64,000 nt of DNA from positions 1,843,501 through 1,907,500 of the forward strand of contig NZ_CP072648.1 of assembly GCF_018304825.1 (NCBI RefSeq). The letters are read 5' to 3'. The notes beneath the pieces are model-generated. The model had not been told where the DNA came from. It saw nothing but the letters and a program-made list of their open reading frames with translations, and made no database searches. A program made the translations under genes and the position numbers. Of the stretch, positions 50,992 to 59,857 are shown piece after piece. Position 1 is the stretch's first letter. Every line of letters begins with the position of its first letter. Origin of the DNA: Chloracidobacterium validum (GTDB taxonomy: Bacteria > Acidobacteriota > Blastocatellia > Chloracidobacteriales > Chloracidobacteriaceae).

Positions 50992-52192
50992 GAATCACCT
51001 CCCTTCCGCCACTGACCACGCGCCGCGGTCGGCAGCCGCCCAACCAGTAGGTTAGCTCACGGGGATGGTCGAGCGCCCAAACGGCAAAATCAGCCCGCTT
51101 GCCCGCCGCCAAGACACCCCGATCTGACAAACCAAGCGCCTGCGCCGCGCACTTGGTGACACCGCGCAGGGCTTCTGCGGGGGTCAGTCTGAAGAGAACA
51201 CAAGCCAAGTTGAGCATCGCCAGGAGCGAGAGAACAGGCGACGAACCGGGATTGTGATCGGTGGCAATGGCGATGGGGATGCCGGCCTCGCGCAGCGCGA
51301 CCACCGGCGGGCGGCGGGTTTCGCCGAGAACATAAAAGGCGCCGGGCAACAGGACGGCAACGGTTCCCGCAGCCGCCATGGCGCGGATGCCCGACGCGCT
51401 CAGGTACTCCAGATGATCACAAGACAGGGCGCCAAATTCTGCCGCCAGCGCCGCTCCCGACTGATCGCTCAACTGCTCGGCATGGAGCTTGACCGGTAAC
51501 CCAAGTCGCCGCGCCGTCTGAAAAACACGCCGTGTCTGCTCAGGAGAAAAACCGATGGTTTCGCAAAAAGCGTCCACGGCATCCACGAGTCCGGCCGACT
51601 GCAAATCAGGTAACCACGCGCAGACTTCAGCAATGTAGTCATCCGCGCGGCCGGCAAACTCCGGTGGGAGCGCATGCGCCGCCAAGTACGTGGCACTGAC
51701 GGTGATTGGCAAGGTCTCGCCGAGCCGGCGCGCCACGCGCAGGCAACGGGCTTCATCGTTGTAGGTCAACCCATAGCCGGATTTGACCTCCAGCGTTGTG
51801 ACACCTTCGGCCAGTAACGCGCGGGCGCGGCGACAGGCGGCGGTGAGCAGGTCGTCGTCAGAAGCGGCGCGGGTCGCCCGTACCGTGGATAGAATCCCCC
51901 CGCCGTGGCGGGCAATGTCAGCGTAGGTAGCGCCGTGCAGACGCGCTTCAAACTCATCGGCGCGTGTGCCGGCATAGATCAGGTGGGTATGGCAATCCAC
52001 CAGTCCCGGCGTGACCAGCATGCCATCGAGGTCATGTTCGGCCGTGATTGGGAGCTGGCGTGGAAGCCGGCGCAGGTCACCAACCCATAGCAAACGGTCG
52101 TCGTCAACGACCAGGGCTCCCGGCTCAATCCAGCCCCAGGGCGACTCGCCGGTGAGCGTGACCAATCGCGCATTTCGCCACAGTGTCAGCAT
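50954..52192 (-). CDS. hutI: Imidazolonepropionase
   Basis: 412 residues. Amidohydrolase motifs: [17 protein letters not shown] (first HxH and the GTR-x-EF loop typical of HutI, about 62-78), [11 protein letters not shown], substrate-loop [12 protein letters not shown] (about 232-243), CDHLEYLS and [11 protein letters not shown] (metal Asp). It opens the ring of 4-imidazolone-5-propanoate to N-formimidoyl-glutamate. It is first in the leftward hut operon and faces away from hutU across a 145-base gap. No obvious ribosome site precedes the ATG. Its last 38 bases also hold the ribosome site and start of hutG. Confidence 0.96.
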   Translation of the reverse strand: MLTLWRNARLVTLTGESPWGWIEPGALVVDDDRLLWVGDLRRLPRQLPITAEHDLDGMLVTPGLVDCHTHLIYAGTRADEFEARLHGATYADIARHGGGILSTVRATRAASDDDLLTAACRRARALLAEGVTTLEVKSGYGLTYNDEARCLRVARRLGETLPITVSATYLAAHALPPEFAGRADDYIAEVCAWLPDLQSAGLVDAVDAFCETIGFSPEQTRRVFQTARRLGLPVKLHAEQLSDQSGAALAAEFGALSCDHLEYLSASGIRAMAAAGTVAVLLPGAFYVLGETRRPPVVALREAGIPIAIATDHNPGSSPVLSLLAMLNLACVLFRLTPAEALRGVTKCAAQALGLSDRGVLAAGKRADFAVWALDHPRELTYWLGGCRPRRVVSGGREVIRDDVGHDTCHDL

Positions 52193-52209
52193 ATCGGTAC
52201 GTCATAGAC

Positions 52210-52229
52210 CATCATCAGCCCGGATGATG
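52210..52229. promoter_or_regulatory. Inverted repeat in the hut divergent promoter region
   Basis: CATCATC (52210-52216) and GATGATG (52223-52229) form a perfect 7-bp inverted repeat with a six-base centre, 18 bases upstream of the hutI start and 109 bases from hutU. It does not match the published HutC operator type I know. It could be an operator or an RNA hairpin in the hutI leader. No confident -35/-10 pair was found in the gap; TTGACG at 52270-52275 is a possible -35 for hutU. Confidence 0.35.
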
Positions 52230-52337
52230 ACATCCTAGTTGCGCAGCTTGCGGCCAACAAGGCACCGGCTTGACGGCGTTTGAAGTGCCAAACTAACGTC
52301 ACGTTTAGGTTATCTCTGCAAGCGACGACTTTACTCC

Positions 52338-54008
52338 ATGACGTACGAGATTCGCGCGCCTCGCGGCGCAACGTTGACTTGCCGCAACTGGCAAATCGAA
52401 GCGGCCTACCGCATGCTGCACAATAACCTCGACCCGGAGGTTGCCGAACGCCCGGCAGAACTCATCGTCTATGGCGGCTTCGGAAAAGCTGCGCGCAACT
52501 GGGACTGCTTTGACGCGATTTGCCGTGCCTTGCGTGCCTTGCAAGCGGATGAAACCCTCCTGGTGCAATCCGGTAAGCCGGTTGGCGTCTTTCGGACTCA
52601 CCCAGACGCCCCACGGGTTCTGCTGGCCAACTCGAACCTCGTTCCGAAGTGGGCAACCTGGGAACACTTCGCCGAACTCGACCGACGCGGCCTGATGATG
52701 TATGGGCAAATGACCGCCGGTTCGTGGATTTACATTGGGACGCAGGGGATTGTGCAGGGCACCTACGAGACCTTTGCCGAAATGGGACGCCAGCACTACG
52801 GCGGCGACTTGCGCGGGCGCTGGGTGTTGACGGCCGGGTTAGGCGGCATGGGCGGCGCGCAACCGCTGGCAGCGGTTTTTGCCGGGGCCTCGGCGCTGGT
52901 CATCGAGTGCCAGCCAAGCCGCATTGATGCCCGATTGCGAACCCGTTACCTCGACGAACAAGCTACCAATCTCGACGATGCATTGACGCGCATTGCGCGT
53001 TACACATCCGAAGGAAAGGCTGTTTCGGTCGGCTTGCTCGGCAATGCGGCTGAGTTGTTACCGCTGATCGCACAACGCGCGCAGGCCGGGGGGCTGCGCC
53101 CGGACATCGTGACTGACCAAACGGCAGCGCATGACTTGGTTTACGGCTACCTTCCGATGGGCTGGACGGTTGAGCAGTGGCAGGATGCCCAGCGCGACCC
53201 AGCGCAGCACAGCGCGTTACGTCAAGCAGCGGCTGAAAGCTGCGCGCGTCATGTCCGCGCCCTGCTGGATTTGCAAGCGATGGGCGCAAAGGTCGTGGAC
53301 TACGGCAATAACCTTCGCCAAGTCGCGTTTGATGAAGGCGTGACGGATGCGTTTTCGATTCCGGGATTCGTGCCGGCCTACATTCGTCCCCTGTTCTGTC
53401 GCGGCAAAGGACCGTTTCGCTGGGTGGCGTTGTCAGGCGACCCGGACGACATCCGCCGCACCGATGAACGCCTCATGGAACTGTTTCCCGACAACGACCA
53501 CCTGCACCGCTGGCTGACGATGGCACAGCAACGCATTGCCTTTCAGGGGCTTCCGGCACGGATTTGCTGGCTTGGCCTGGGAGAGCGCCATCGAGCCGGG
53601 CTGCTTTTCAACGACATGGTGCGCCGTGGTGAAGTCAGCGCGCCGATCGTCATCGGACGCGACCACCTAGACGCCGGCTCGGTGGCCTCCCCCAACCGTG
53701 AGACGGAGGGGATGCTGGATGGCTCGGACGCTGTTTCTGACTGGCCCCTGCTCAATGCGTTGCTCAACACGGCAAGCGGCGCAACCTGGGTTTCACTCCA
53801 TCATGGCGGCGGGGTTGGCATGGGCTATTCCCAGCACGCCGGCATGGTGATTGTGTGCGACGGGACGGCCGACGCTGACCGCCGACTGGAACGGGTGCTG
53901 TGGAACGACCCGGCCACTGGTGTCATGCGGCATGTGGATGCCGGCTACCCAGAGGCCGTGGCCTGCGCCCGCGAACAAAACTTACAACTGCCCATGCTCG
54001 ACAGGTAG
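52338..54008 (+). CDS. hutU: Urocanate hydratase
   Basis: 556 residues, standard for the enzyme (about 550-560). The N-terminus [33 protein letters not shown], the NAD-binding [13 protein letters not shown] (about 174-186), the QTSAHD-like segment [15 protein letters not shown] and C-terminal [18 protein letters not shown] (all quoted in part) are hallmarks of urocanase. It uses a tightly bound NAD as electrophile to hydrate urocanate to imidazolone propionate, the substrate of hutI. It is divergent from the other hut genes. hutH, the histidine ammonia-lyase needed to make urocanate, is absent from the window. cobU begins five bases after its stop. Confidence 0.97.
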   Translation: MTYEIRAPRGATLTCRNWQIEAAYRMLHNNLDPEVAERPAELIVYGGFGKAARNWDCFDAICRALRALQADETLLVQSGKPVGVFRTHPDAPRVLLANSNLVPKWATWEHFAELDRRGLMMYGQMTAGSWIYIGTQGIVQGTYETFAEMGRQHYGGDLRGRWVLTAGLGGMGGAQPLAAVFAGASALVIECQPSRIDARLRTRYLDEQATNLDDALTRIARYTSEGKAVSVGLLGNAAELLPLIAQRAQAGGLRPDIVTDQTAAHDLVYGYLPMGWTVEQWQDAQRDPAQHSALRQAAAESCARHVRALLDLQAMGAKVVDYGNNLRQVAFDEGVTDAFSIPGFVPAYIRPLFCRGKGPFRWVALSGDPDDIRRTDERLMELFPDNDHLHRWLTMAQQRIAFQGLPARICWLGLGERHRAGLLFNDMVRRGEVSAPIVIGRDHLDAGSVASPNRETEGMLDGSDAVSDWPLLNALLNTASGATWVSLHHGGGVGMGYSQHAGMVIVCDGTADADRRLERVLWNDPATGVMRHVDAGYPEAVACAREQNLQLPMLDR

Positions 54009-54013
54009 GCTTC

Positions 54014-54559
54014 ATGACACGCGAACTCGTGTTCATTCTGGGTGGCGCGCGCGCCGGAAAGAGTCACCTAGCGCAAAAACTCGCCCAATCGAAAGCCGAG
54101 CAGACCGGCTCCAGCGTGTGTTTCATTGCCACGGCGGAAGCCCTCGATGAAGACATGCAGGCGCGGATTGTCCGCCATCGGGAAGAACGTCCGGCAACTT
54201 GGCGGACAATCGAAGAACCACGGGCGCTGGCGGCAGCCTATGCCCAGGCCGCCGACGCGGGCGTCGTGCTGGTGGACTGCCTCACCTTGCTGGTCTCCAA
54301 TTGGCTCATGACCATGCCGGACGCCGAAGCCGATTGCCTCAAGGCGATTGAGACGACCCTGGCGGCTTTCCTGCAAACGTTTTCACGCCGGCACCAGACG
54401 GTGATCGTCGTGTCGAATGAAGTCGGCCTGGGGATCGTGCCCGACAATGCCTTGGCGCGGCGCTACCGCGACCTGCTTGGCAACGTCAACCAAACCGTAG
54501 CGGCAGCCGCAACCGAAGTGTATTTCGTCGTTGCCGGACTCCCATGGCGGATCAAGTGA
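54014..54559 (+). CDS. cobU: Adenosylcobinamide kinase / adenosylcobinamide-phosphate guanylyltransferase
   Basis: 181 residues from ATG 54014. P-loop GGARAGKS (10-17), then FIATAEALDEDM, and RIVRHREERP with the His that takes GMP (about 57). WRTIEEP, VVLVDCLTLLVSNWL and VSNEVGLGIVPDNALARRYRDLLG (in part) complete the family pattern. The enzyme phosphorylates adenosylcobinamide and then transfers GMP to it, late in cobalamin assembly or salvage. Its position five bases after hutU suggests read-through transcription, though the pathways are unrelated. No other cob gene or cobalamin riboswitch is seen here. Confidence 0.95.
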   Translation: MTRELVFILGGARAGKSHLAQKLAQSKAEQTGSSVCFIATAEALDEDMQARIVRHREERPATWRTIEEPRALAAAYAQAADAGVVLVDCLTLLVSNWLMTMPDAEADCLKAIETTLAAFLQTFSRRHQTVIVVSNEVGLGIVPDNALARRYRDLLGNVNQTVAAAATEVYFVVAGLPWRIK

Positions 54560-54628
54560 CGATCTACTCAACCAGCCTTTCGACGCTGGAAAAGTCGTAC
54601 TGCCCCGGTGGCTCCCCATATCAGCCGC

Positions 54629-55024
54629 CTACTCGACAACTCCATGTTCCCCACCCTGAACGGCCGGGACAGGCGTCTGTACCATCATGCCGCGGGCTGC
54701 CAGTGCCTGCCGGACACCGGTTCGCAAGCGGTCGAGGAAATCCACCGGAAACGGCGTCGGGTTTTCACCGGTTTCTGACATGACGGCAAAGGCTTCTTCC
54801 AGCCGGGTTGGGTTGCCGCTCGAAAACGCCCGCCGCAAGGTCTGGTAGCTTGCGGTGGCCTGCGCCTGTGAGGCATAAGCCCGCAAGGGCTTGATGTCAC
54901 AGCCGGTTGGCAGGAACCAGAGCTGAAACTTCCCCGTCTGGGGATGCTGCACAACGCCACCGACAAAAGCCCGCTGATGCGAACAGGCCAGGGCGGCACT
55001 CGTCAAACGATCCAGGGTCGTCAT
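54629..55024 (-). CDS. Hypothetical protein
   Basis: 131 residues. No signal peptide or membrane helix. The middle has HPQTGKFQLWFLPTG and a segment rich in Ala/Gln/Thr; the C-terminus reads FPVDFLDRLRTGVRQALAARG. I recognise no family. It converges on cobU and is read in the same direction as the next small gene (14 bases upstream of this start), so the two may be co-transcribed. AAAGG lies about eleven bases before the ATG. Confidence 0.5.
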   Translation of the reverse strand: MTTLDRLTSAALACSHQRAFVGGVVQHPQTGKFQLWFLPTGCDIKPLRAYASQAQATASYQTLRRAFSSGNPTRLEEAFAVMSETGENPTPFPVDFLDRLRTGVRQALAARGMMVQTPVPAVQGGEHGVVE

Positions 55025-55038
55025 GAGCTAAAAACCTT

Positions 55039-55323
55039 TCAGTGCGTGAGACGCGCAGGAATGACCGTTGCAACGCTGTCCTTGCGTGAGGACCGCGATT
55101 GGGCTTGACCGAGCGGTTGGATTTGGTTTCGCGCTACAGGCGACGTAGCGCCTTCCCAGGGATGCGAACCGCCGGTCGGCGGTCGGCGGGTTGGCACAGC
55201 CGCGTACAACCGCCGCACAAACTCCGAAGGCGGGAGCGTTTGTCGCCAGTGCGGTGTTTCAATGCGGACATCGCCCCAATCCGTCACATAGATGCGGATG
55301 CTCAACGCAGATGGTGAAGTCAT
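55039..55323 (-). CDS. Small hypothetical protein
   Basis: 94 residues from ATG 55323, GAGGCG about nine bases upstream. The N-terminal half (about 8-45: IRIYVTDWGDVRIETPHW, then LPPSEFVRRLYAAV) looks like a folded alpha/beta unit; the C-terminal half is Pro/Ser/Arg-rich and probably disordered. No known family recognised. It stands upstream of the 54629 gene with a 14-base gap. Confidence 0.45.
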   Translation of the reverse strand: MTSPSALSIRIYVTDWGDVRIETPHWRQTLPPSEFVRRLYAAVPTRRPPTGGSHPWEGATSPVARNQIQPLGQAQSRSSRKDSVATVIPARLTH

Positions 55324-55413
55324 GTCAGTACGCCTCAAAGAAAATGAAAACGACTTTCAATATGAACGTACTAAACAAGACGACCAGCGTCAATGAACAA
55401 AATCGTCATTGGC

Positions 55414-55476
55414 GACAAGGTGACCGGGGAAGTTGGGACCGGGTGACCGGGAGAAAGGGCGACCGGGTGACCGGAT
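55414..55476 (+). repeat. Three spaced copies of a GACCGGGTGACCGG-type 16-bp unit
   Basis: Units at 55414-55429, 55437-55452 and 55461-55476 share the core GACcggGTGACCGG and recur with a 23-24 base period; the second and third are identical over 15 bases. A CT-rich stretch with repeated CGTCTC follows (55487-55520). They fill most of the 192-base gap between small genes. Confidence 0.75.
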
Positions 55477-55515
55477 ATTTCGCGCTTCGTCTCCTCGTCT
55501 CCCGGTCTCGCCGTC

Positions 55516-55959
55516 TCACCTAGTCAGCGGCTCGACCTGTCCAACCACCACCCGCTGCACCCGCTTGGGCAAGAAAAAGGTCGTCAACACAATGACTCGG
55601 TTGAGCACCCGGCGGATGTCACCGGGGCCTTCCCAGTGTTCGGCAAGCGCCTCATTCGGTGTCCGGCTCAACAGACGCAACAACGCGACGGCAAGCAGGT
55701 AGCTATCATCGATCTGCCCAAAGAAGGGGATGAAGTCAGGCAGAACATCCAACGGGGTGATGACATAGGCAATGGTCGCCGCCAAAACAATCTTATCTAC
55801 CTGTGGCACGCGGGGGTCACGCGCCAGGCGATAGGCGAGCTTGAGCAAGTTTGGCAAAAAGCGGAGGGCTTCACGCATCAGGCGACGCAGCCGACTGGGA
55901 GAAGGATGTGACGCTGCCGACTCGCCGACGTGAACATCAAGTTCGGCATGACCGTTCAT
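55516..55959 (-). CDS. YkvA-like DUF1232 protein
   Basis: 147 residues from ATG 55959; an ATG at 56007 with GAGG very close is the alternative. The core KLAYRLARDPRVPQVDKIVL, then AYVITPLDVLPDFIPFFGQIDD (in part: TPLDVLPDFIPFFGQIDD, about residues 74-92), is the DUF1232 signature, with one or two hydrophobic helices. The C-terminus has RVIVLTTFFLPKRVQRVVVG. The family is found in many bacteria as small membrane-associated proteins of unknown function. It is divergent from the Na+/H+ antiporter gene across about 240 bases. Confidence 0.82.
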   Translation of the reverse strand: MNGHAELDVHVGESAASHPSPSRLRRLMREALRFLPNLLKLAYRLARDPRVPQVDKIVLAATIAYVITPLDVLPDFIPFFGQIDDSYLLAVALLRLLSRTPNEALAEHWEGPGDIRRVLNRVIVLTTFFLPKRVQRVVVGQVEPLTR

Positions 55960-56196
55960 TGTCTCCAATCTGCTTGGTTGAGAACGCACTCGATTCGTCA
56001 CAGGCATCACCTCTTGGCGGAAGATTCCTCATTGCTTGTGGTGGGGGATTGGGCCGTTTCCGGCACCGAGCCAATCCCAACCGTGATTTTGGCACGGCTT
56101 GAAACAATACGCATCTCGTGACCGTGTGGTTTTCAACACAGCCCACAAAAGCCCAACCAAGCCAAAATAAACAACCTTTTTTCCCCGGTGTTTGCC

Positions 56197-57483
56197 ATGT
56201 CTGCCTACCACACGATTGCTATCTTGCTGACGCTGGCGGCGTTGGCCGCGTATGTCAACATTCGGTGGATTCGCTTACCGACGACGATCGGGCTGATGGC
56301 GATTTCGCTGGTCATTTCGTTCGCACTGCTTGCGCTCGGTGAAATGGGACTCGTCCCACTGCGGGCCTTCGCGCAGTTTGTGAGTTCGATTGATTTTGGC
56401 GACGTACTGTTGCACGGCATGCTGGGCTTCCTGCTGTTTGCCGGAGCCATGCACGTCCATGTCGAAGACCTCCGGCTGGCGAAGTATCCGGTTGGGATCC
56501 TCTCAACCATTGGCGTCGTGCTGTCCACACTCGTGACTGGGACGCTCTTTTACTACTCAGCCAATGTTCTGGGGTTGTCGCTCACCTACTTGGAGTCCCT
56601 GCTCTTCGGAGCGCTGATTGCGCCAACCGATCCGATCGCCGTCCTGGGCATCGTCAAGAAGGTCGGCGCGCCGAAGCAGCTCGAAACCAAAATTGCCGGC
56701 GAGTCACTTTTCAACGACGGCGTTGGCGTGGTGGTCTTTCTGACACTGCTTGGGGTGTACCTGGAGCCGGCGTCACTGAGCGCCGTTGGGGTTGCCAAGC
56801 TCTTTGCGCAGGAAGCACTTGGGGGCGCACTGCTCGGCTTCATCACCGCTTGGGCGGCCTACTTCATGCTCAAAACCGTAGATGCCTACCAAGTTGAGGT
56901 GCTCATCACTTTGGCGCTCGTCACCGGCACGTACGCGCTCGCCGAAGCCCTGCATCTGTCGGCGCCGATTGCCGTCGTCATCGCCGGACTCTTTATCGGC
57001 AACCGTGGACGGATCAAGGCCATGTCGGACGAAACGCGCCTGCGGCTCGATGTTTTTTGGGAACTGGTTGACGAGATTCTCAACGCCGTGCTCTTTTTCC
57101 TCATTGGCTTGGAACTGATCGTCATCGCGCTTCAGCCGACTTACTTCGTGATTGGACTGCTGGCCATCGTGGCGTCGCTCGTCGGACGCGCCGCCGGCGT
57201 CGGACTGACGATCACGACCTTGCGGTTCAAGCAGTGGCTTCCGCCGGGAACGATTCGCATTCTGACCTGGAGTGGCTTGCGGGGCGGCATTTCAATTGCC
57301 CTTGCCCTGGCGCTCCCGCCATCGCCGGCGCGCGACGTGATTGTCGCGGCGACTTACGTGGTGGTTGTGTTCTCGATCCTGGTTCAGGGGCTGACGGTTG
57401 GGCCGCTCGTTGCCTATTTCGTGGCAGCGCAAGGCAGCTCAACCGACGACGCGGACGCAGCCCCAGCGGGGGAAACGGCCTGA
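56197..57483 (+). CDS. Na+/H+ antiporter of the CPA1 (NhaP-like) family
   Basis: 428 residues from ATG 56197; a GTG nine bases earlier is possible. About twelve membrane helices. Key segments are ALIAPTDPIAVLGIVKKVG and GESLFNDGVGVVVFLTL: the ND pair in FNDG is the ion-binding motif of electroneutral CPA1 exchangers. RIKAMSDETRLRLDVFWELVDEILNAVLFFLIGLEL (in part: FWELVDEILNAVLFFLIG) and WSGLRGGISIALAL complete the pattern. It exchanges Na+ (or K+/Li+) for protons and helps regulate pH. No TrkA-N or other C-terminal domain is attached. Confidence 0.94.
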   Translation: MSAYHTIAILLTLAALAAYVNIRWIRLPTTIGLMAISLVISFALLALGEMGLVPLRAFAQFVSSIDFGDVLLHGMLGFLLFAGAMHVHVEDLRLAKYPVGILSTIGVVLSTLVTGTLFYYSANVLGLSLTYLESLLFGALIAPTDPIAVLGIVKKVGAPKQLETKIAGESLFNDGVGVVVFLTLLGVYLEPASLSAVGVAKLFAQEALGGALLGFITAWAAYFMLKTVDAYQVEVLITLALVTGTYALAEALHLSAPIAVVIAGLFIGNRGRIKAMSDETRLRLDVFWELVDEILNAVLFFLIGLELIVIALQPTYFVIGLLAIVASLVGRAAGVGLTITTLRFKQWLPPGTIRILTWSGLRGGISIALALALPPSPARDVIVAATYVVVVFSILVQGLTVGPLVAYFVAAQGSSTDDADAAPAGETA

Positions 57484-57498
57484 GTTCCACGCCAACCG

Positions 57499-58002
57499 TC
57501 ACTGGCGGAGCCGGTCGAGCAGTGCGCTCGTGGCATGCGCTTTGGGGTCGCCTACGATGGCGACCTCGCCACCGTAGGCGCGAACAATATCGCGCTCAGG
57601 AACGGTCTCCGGTGTGTAGTCCGTGCCTTTGGCGTGAACGTCTGGGCGGAGGGTTTGCAGCAGGTTTTCGACTGTCAGTTCAGGGAAAATCACGACGGCA
57701 TCCACACAGGCCAGCGCGGCGAGGATTTCAGCCCGCTCGGCGGCGGGGGTGACAGGGCGATTTGGACCCTTGAGTTCCCGGACGGCCGCATCATCGTTGA
57801 CACCAACGATGAGCGCGTCGCCACAGGCTCGCGCCGCCTGCAAGTAGCGAACGTGACCAACATGTAGCAAGTCAAAGCACCCATTGGCCAGCACAATCCG
57901 CTTCCCGGCGCGCCGCCAGTCCGTGACGCGCGCCGTCGCTTCTGATAGAGAACACAGCTTCCGATTCGATTCCATGTTTCGCACTTCACCAAAACTCAGC
58001 AT
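57499..58002 (-). CDS. rfaE2: D-glycero-beta-D-manno-heptose 1-phosphate adenylyltransferase
   Basis: 167 residues; ATG 58002, with a possible later ATG at 57975. Nucleotidyltransferase fold with [19 protein letters not shown] (HxGH at about 47-50), [32 protein letters not shown] (in part: [16 protein letters not shown]) and [16 protein letters not shown]. This matches the stand-alone RfaE domain II, which joins AMP to heptose 1-phosphate to give ADP-heptose, the LPS inner-core sugar. In many proteobacteria it is fused to the kinase (HldE); here it is separate and the kinase is not in the window. It implies a heptose-containing LPS or related glycan. Confidence 0.93.
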   Translation of the reverse strand: MLSFGEVRNMESNRKLCSLSEATARVTDWRRAGKRIVLANGCFDLLHVGHVRYLQAARACGDALIVGVNDDAAVRELKGPNRPVTPAAERAEILAALACVDAVVIFPELTVENLLQTLRPDVHAKGTDYTPETVPERDIVRAYGGEVAIVGDPKAHATSALLDRLRQ

Positions 58003-58068
58003 GATTGTGCAACCAGAGCTGCGTGGGGATGCATCAAGTTCAGCGTAGCCTTGCGAGTTGAGGGACTC

Positions 58069-58362
58069 ATGGCGTTTCTTATGCGCGGTACTGTCTGGTT
58101 GTTGGTTCTGGCCGGTTGGCTTTCCGGGGTCTCACCCATGCCCGCTCTGTTGCTTGCCAAGGGGGACACTGATGCGGCGGCGACAGACCGAATCGCCTAC
58201 GCCATCCAAAACAAGGATGAAAAAAAAGACAAGCCATCTGATGACAAAAAGAAAGAACCCCGCTTCATTGACAAGAAGCCCAAAGAAGACGAACGAAAAG
58301 ACGACAAGAAAAAAGACAAGCCGCAATCCAACGACTGGCAGCAAAACTTCTCAGCGCGATAG
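58069..58362 (+). CDS. Small secreted Lys/Asp-rich protein
   Basis: 97 residues from ATG 58069, with GAGGGA just upstream. A signal peptide (about 4-32, ending near MPALLLAKG) is followed by a mature part that is almost all Lys, Asp and Glu in alternating blocks ([16 protein letters not shown], then [12 protein letters not shown]), i.e. a KEKE-type disordered chain. No family recognised. It lies six bases before pxpA on the same strand, so the two are probably co-transcribed. A shadow of unrelated sequence is unlikely, because the signal peptide and ribosome site are in order. Confidence 0.55.
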   Translation: MAFLMRGTVWLLVLAGWLSGVSPMPALLLAKGDTDAAATDRIAYAIQNKDEKKDKPSDDKKKEPRFIDKKPKEDERKDDKKKDKPQSNDWQQNFSAR

Positions 58363-58368
58363 GGCAGC

Positions 58369-59139
58369 ATGGCGACCATTGACCTCAATGCCGACCTGGG
58401 CGAAAGCTTTGGTGCATGGACCATGGGGCACGACGAAGCCCTGCTTCGCTATGTCTCTGCCGTCAACTTGGCCTGTGGCTTCCACGCCGGCGACCCGCAC
58501 ACCCTGCGGAAAGGTATTGTCCAGGCACTGGCTCACAACGTAGCGATTGGCGCGCACCCAAGTTACCCTGATTTGCTCGGCTTCGGCCGGCGCGACATGG
58601 CGCTGACCCCAGACGAAGTCTTCGACTGCGTGCTGTATCAAGTGGCAGCCGTCAAAGGCATGTGCGAAGCTCTTGGCGGACGGCTTCACCACGTCAAGCC
58701 CCACGGGGCGCTCTACAACCGCGCTGCGCGCGATGCTGCCGTTGCCGCCGCCATCGCTGATGCCGTCCGGCGGATTGACGACCGACTCGTTTTGTACGGG
58801 CTGGCCGGAAGTTGCCTGATGACCGAAGGCACAGCGGCCGGCCTGCGCACGGCCGGCGAGGCCTTTGCCGACCGGCGGTATGGCCCAGATGGCACGCTCG
58901 TTCCACGGTCGCAGCCGGATGCGCTAATCACGACTACGGATGAAGCCGTCGCTCAGGTGCGGCGCATTGTCCATCAGCAGCAGGTTGTTGCCGGGGATGG
59001 GAGTCTGGTTTCCGTCCGTGCCACGACACTTTGTCTCCATGGCGACGGACCGCAGGCGCTGGCGTTCGCGCAAGCCATTCGTCAGGCACTCGAAGCCGAC
59101 GGCGTCAGCATCGCCCCACCATACGCTGCCGCGCCATGA
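58369..59139 (+). CDS. pxpA: 5-oxoprolinase subunit A (LamB/YcsF family)
   Basis: 256 residues. IDLNADLGESFGAW at the start, ACGFHAGDPHTLRKGI, IGAHPSYPDLLGFGRR and HHVKPHGALYN are the conserved metal-binding motifs of the LamB/YcsF fold. PxpA works with PxpB and PxpC to hydrolyse 5-oxoproline (pyroglutamate) to glutamate using ATP. The stop overlaps the ATG of pxpB (ATGA at 59136-59139). pxpC does not follow: the next gene is on the other strand. Confidence 0.94.
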   Translation: MATIDLNADLGESFGAWTMGHDEALLRYVSAVNLACGFHAGDPHTLRKGIVQALAHNVAIGAHPSYPDLLGFGRRDMALTPDEVFDCVLYQVAAVKGMCEALGGRLHHVKPHGALYNRAARDAAVAAAIADAVRRIDDRLVLYGLAGSCLMTEGTAAGLRTAGEAFADRRYGPDGTLVPRSQPDALITTTDEAVAQVRRIVHQQQVVAGDGSLVSVRATTLCLHGDGPQALAFAQAIRQALEADGVSIAPPYAAAP

Positions 59140-59852
59140 GCAATCCGCGCATCTTCCCGATTGCTGATGATGCGCTGACCATTGAATTCGGGCAGGCCAT
59201 TGACCTTGGCTGTTACGAGCAGGTACGCCGGCTTGAGCAAGCCCTGCTTGCCCGGCCTTTTGCCGGTTTTCTGGAATCCATCCCGGCTTATGCCTCGTTG
59301 AGTGTGTTTTACGACCCGGAAGTTGTCGCGCGCGCTTACCCACGGTTTCCGACAGCCCAGGCCGCGGTTGTCAACTACGTTGAAGGGTTGTCGCACGCCC
59401 CATGGACCGAGTCGGTTGAAGCGCATCGGGAGATCGAGATTCCGGTTTGCTACGACCTGCGGTGTGCCTCCGACTTACCCCTCGTCGCGCAGCGGTGTGG
59501 GCTGTCGGTCGCGGAGGTGATTGCCTATCACAGCACCCCTACCTATCGCGTCTTCATGCTTGGGTTTTTGCCGGGCTTTGCCTACCTTGGGCTGGTGGAT
59601 GAACGGATTGCCGTGCCGCGCCATCCAACACCGCGCGCGCAGGTTCCGGCCGGCAGCGTCGGCATTGCCGGCCGGCAGACCGGTGTGTATCCGACGGTAT
59701 CCCCCGGCGGCTGGCAACTCATCGGACGAACGCCGGTGCCGATGTTTGACCCGCAAGCCAACCCACCGGCGCGCCTGCAACCCGGCGATGAAGTCCGGTT
59801 TGTGCCTATCACCTACGAAGCGTGGCTGGACGCAACCACGCAGACCCAGTGA
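59136..59852 (+). CDS. pxpB: 5-oxoprolinase subunit B (KipI-like)
   Basis: 238 residues from ATG 59136, which overlaps the pxpA stop. Cyclophilin-like fold of the KipI/PxpB family: DDALTIEFGQAID, IPAYASLSVFYDP, IPVCYD, the signature FMLGFLPGFAYLG (about 145-157) and RQTGVYPTVSPGGWQLIGRT (about 185-204). It partners PxpA in pyroglutamate hydrolysis; the third subunit PxpC (KipA-like) normally follows or is fused, but neither is the case here. Loss or relocation of pxpC should be considered. Confidence 0.93.
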   Translation: MSNPRIFPIADDALTIEFGQAIDLGCYEQVRRLEQALLARPFAGFLESIPAYASLSVFYDPEVVARAYPRFPTAQAAVVNYVEGLSHAPWTESVEAHREIEIPVCYDLRCASDLPLVAQRCGLSVAEVIAYHSTPTYRVFMLGFLPGFAYLGLVDERIAVPRHPTPRAQVPAGSVGIAGRQTGVYPTVSPGGWQLIGRTPVPMFDPQANPPARLQPGDEVRFVPITYEAWLDATTQTQ

Positions 59853-59857
59853 CGATG

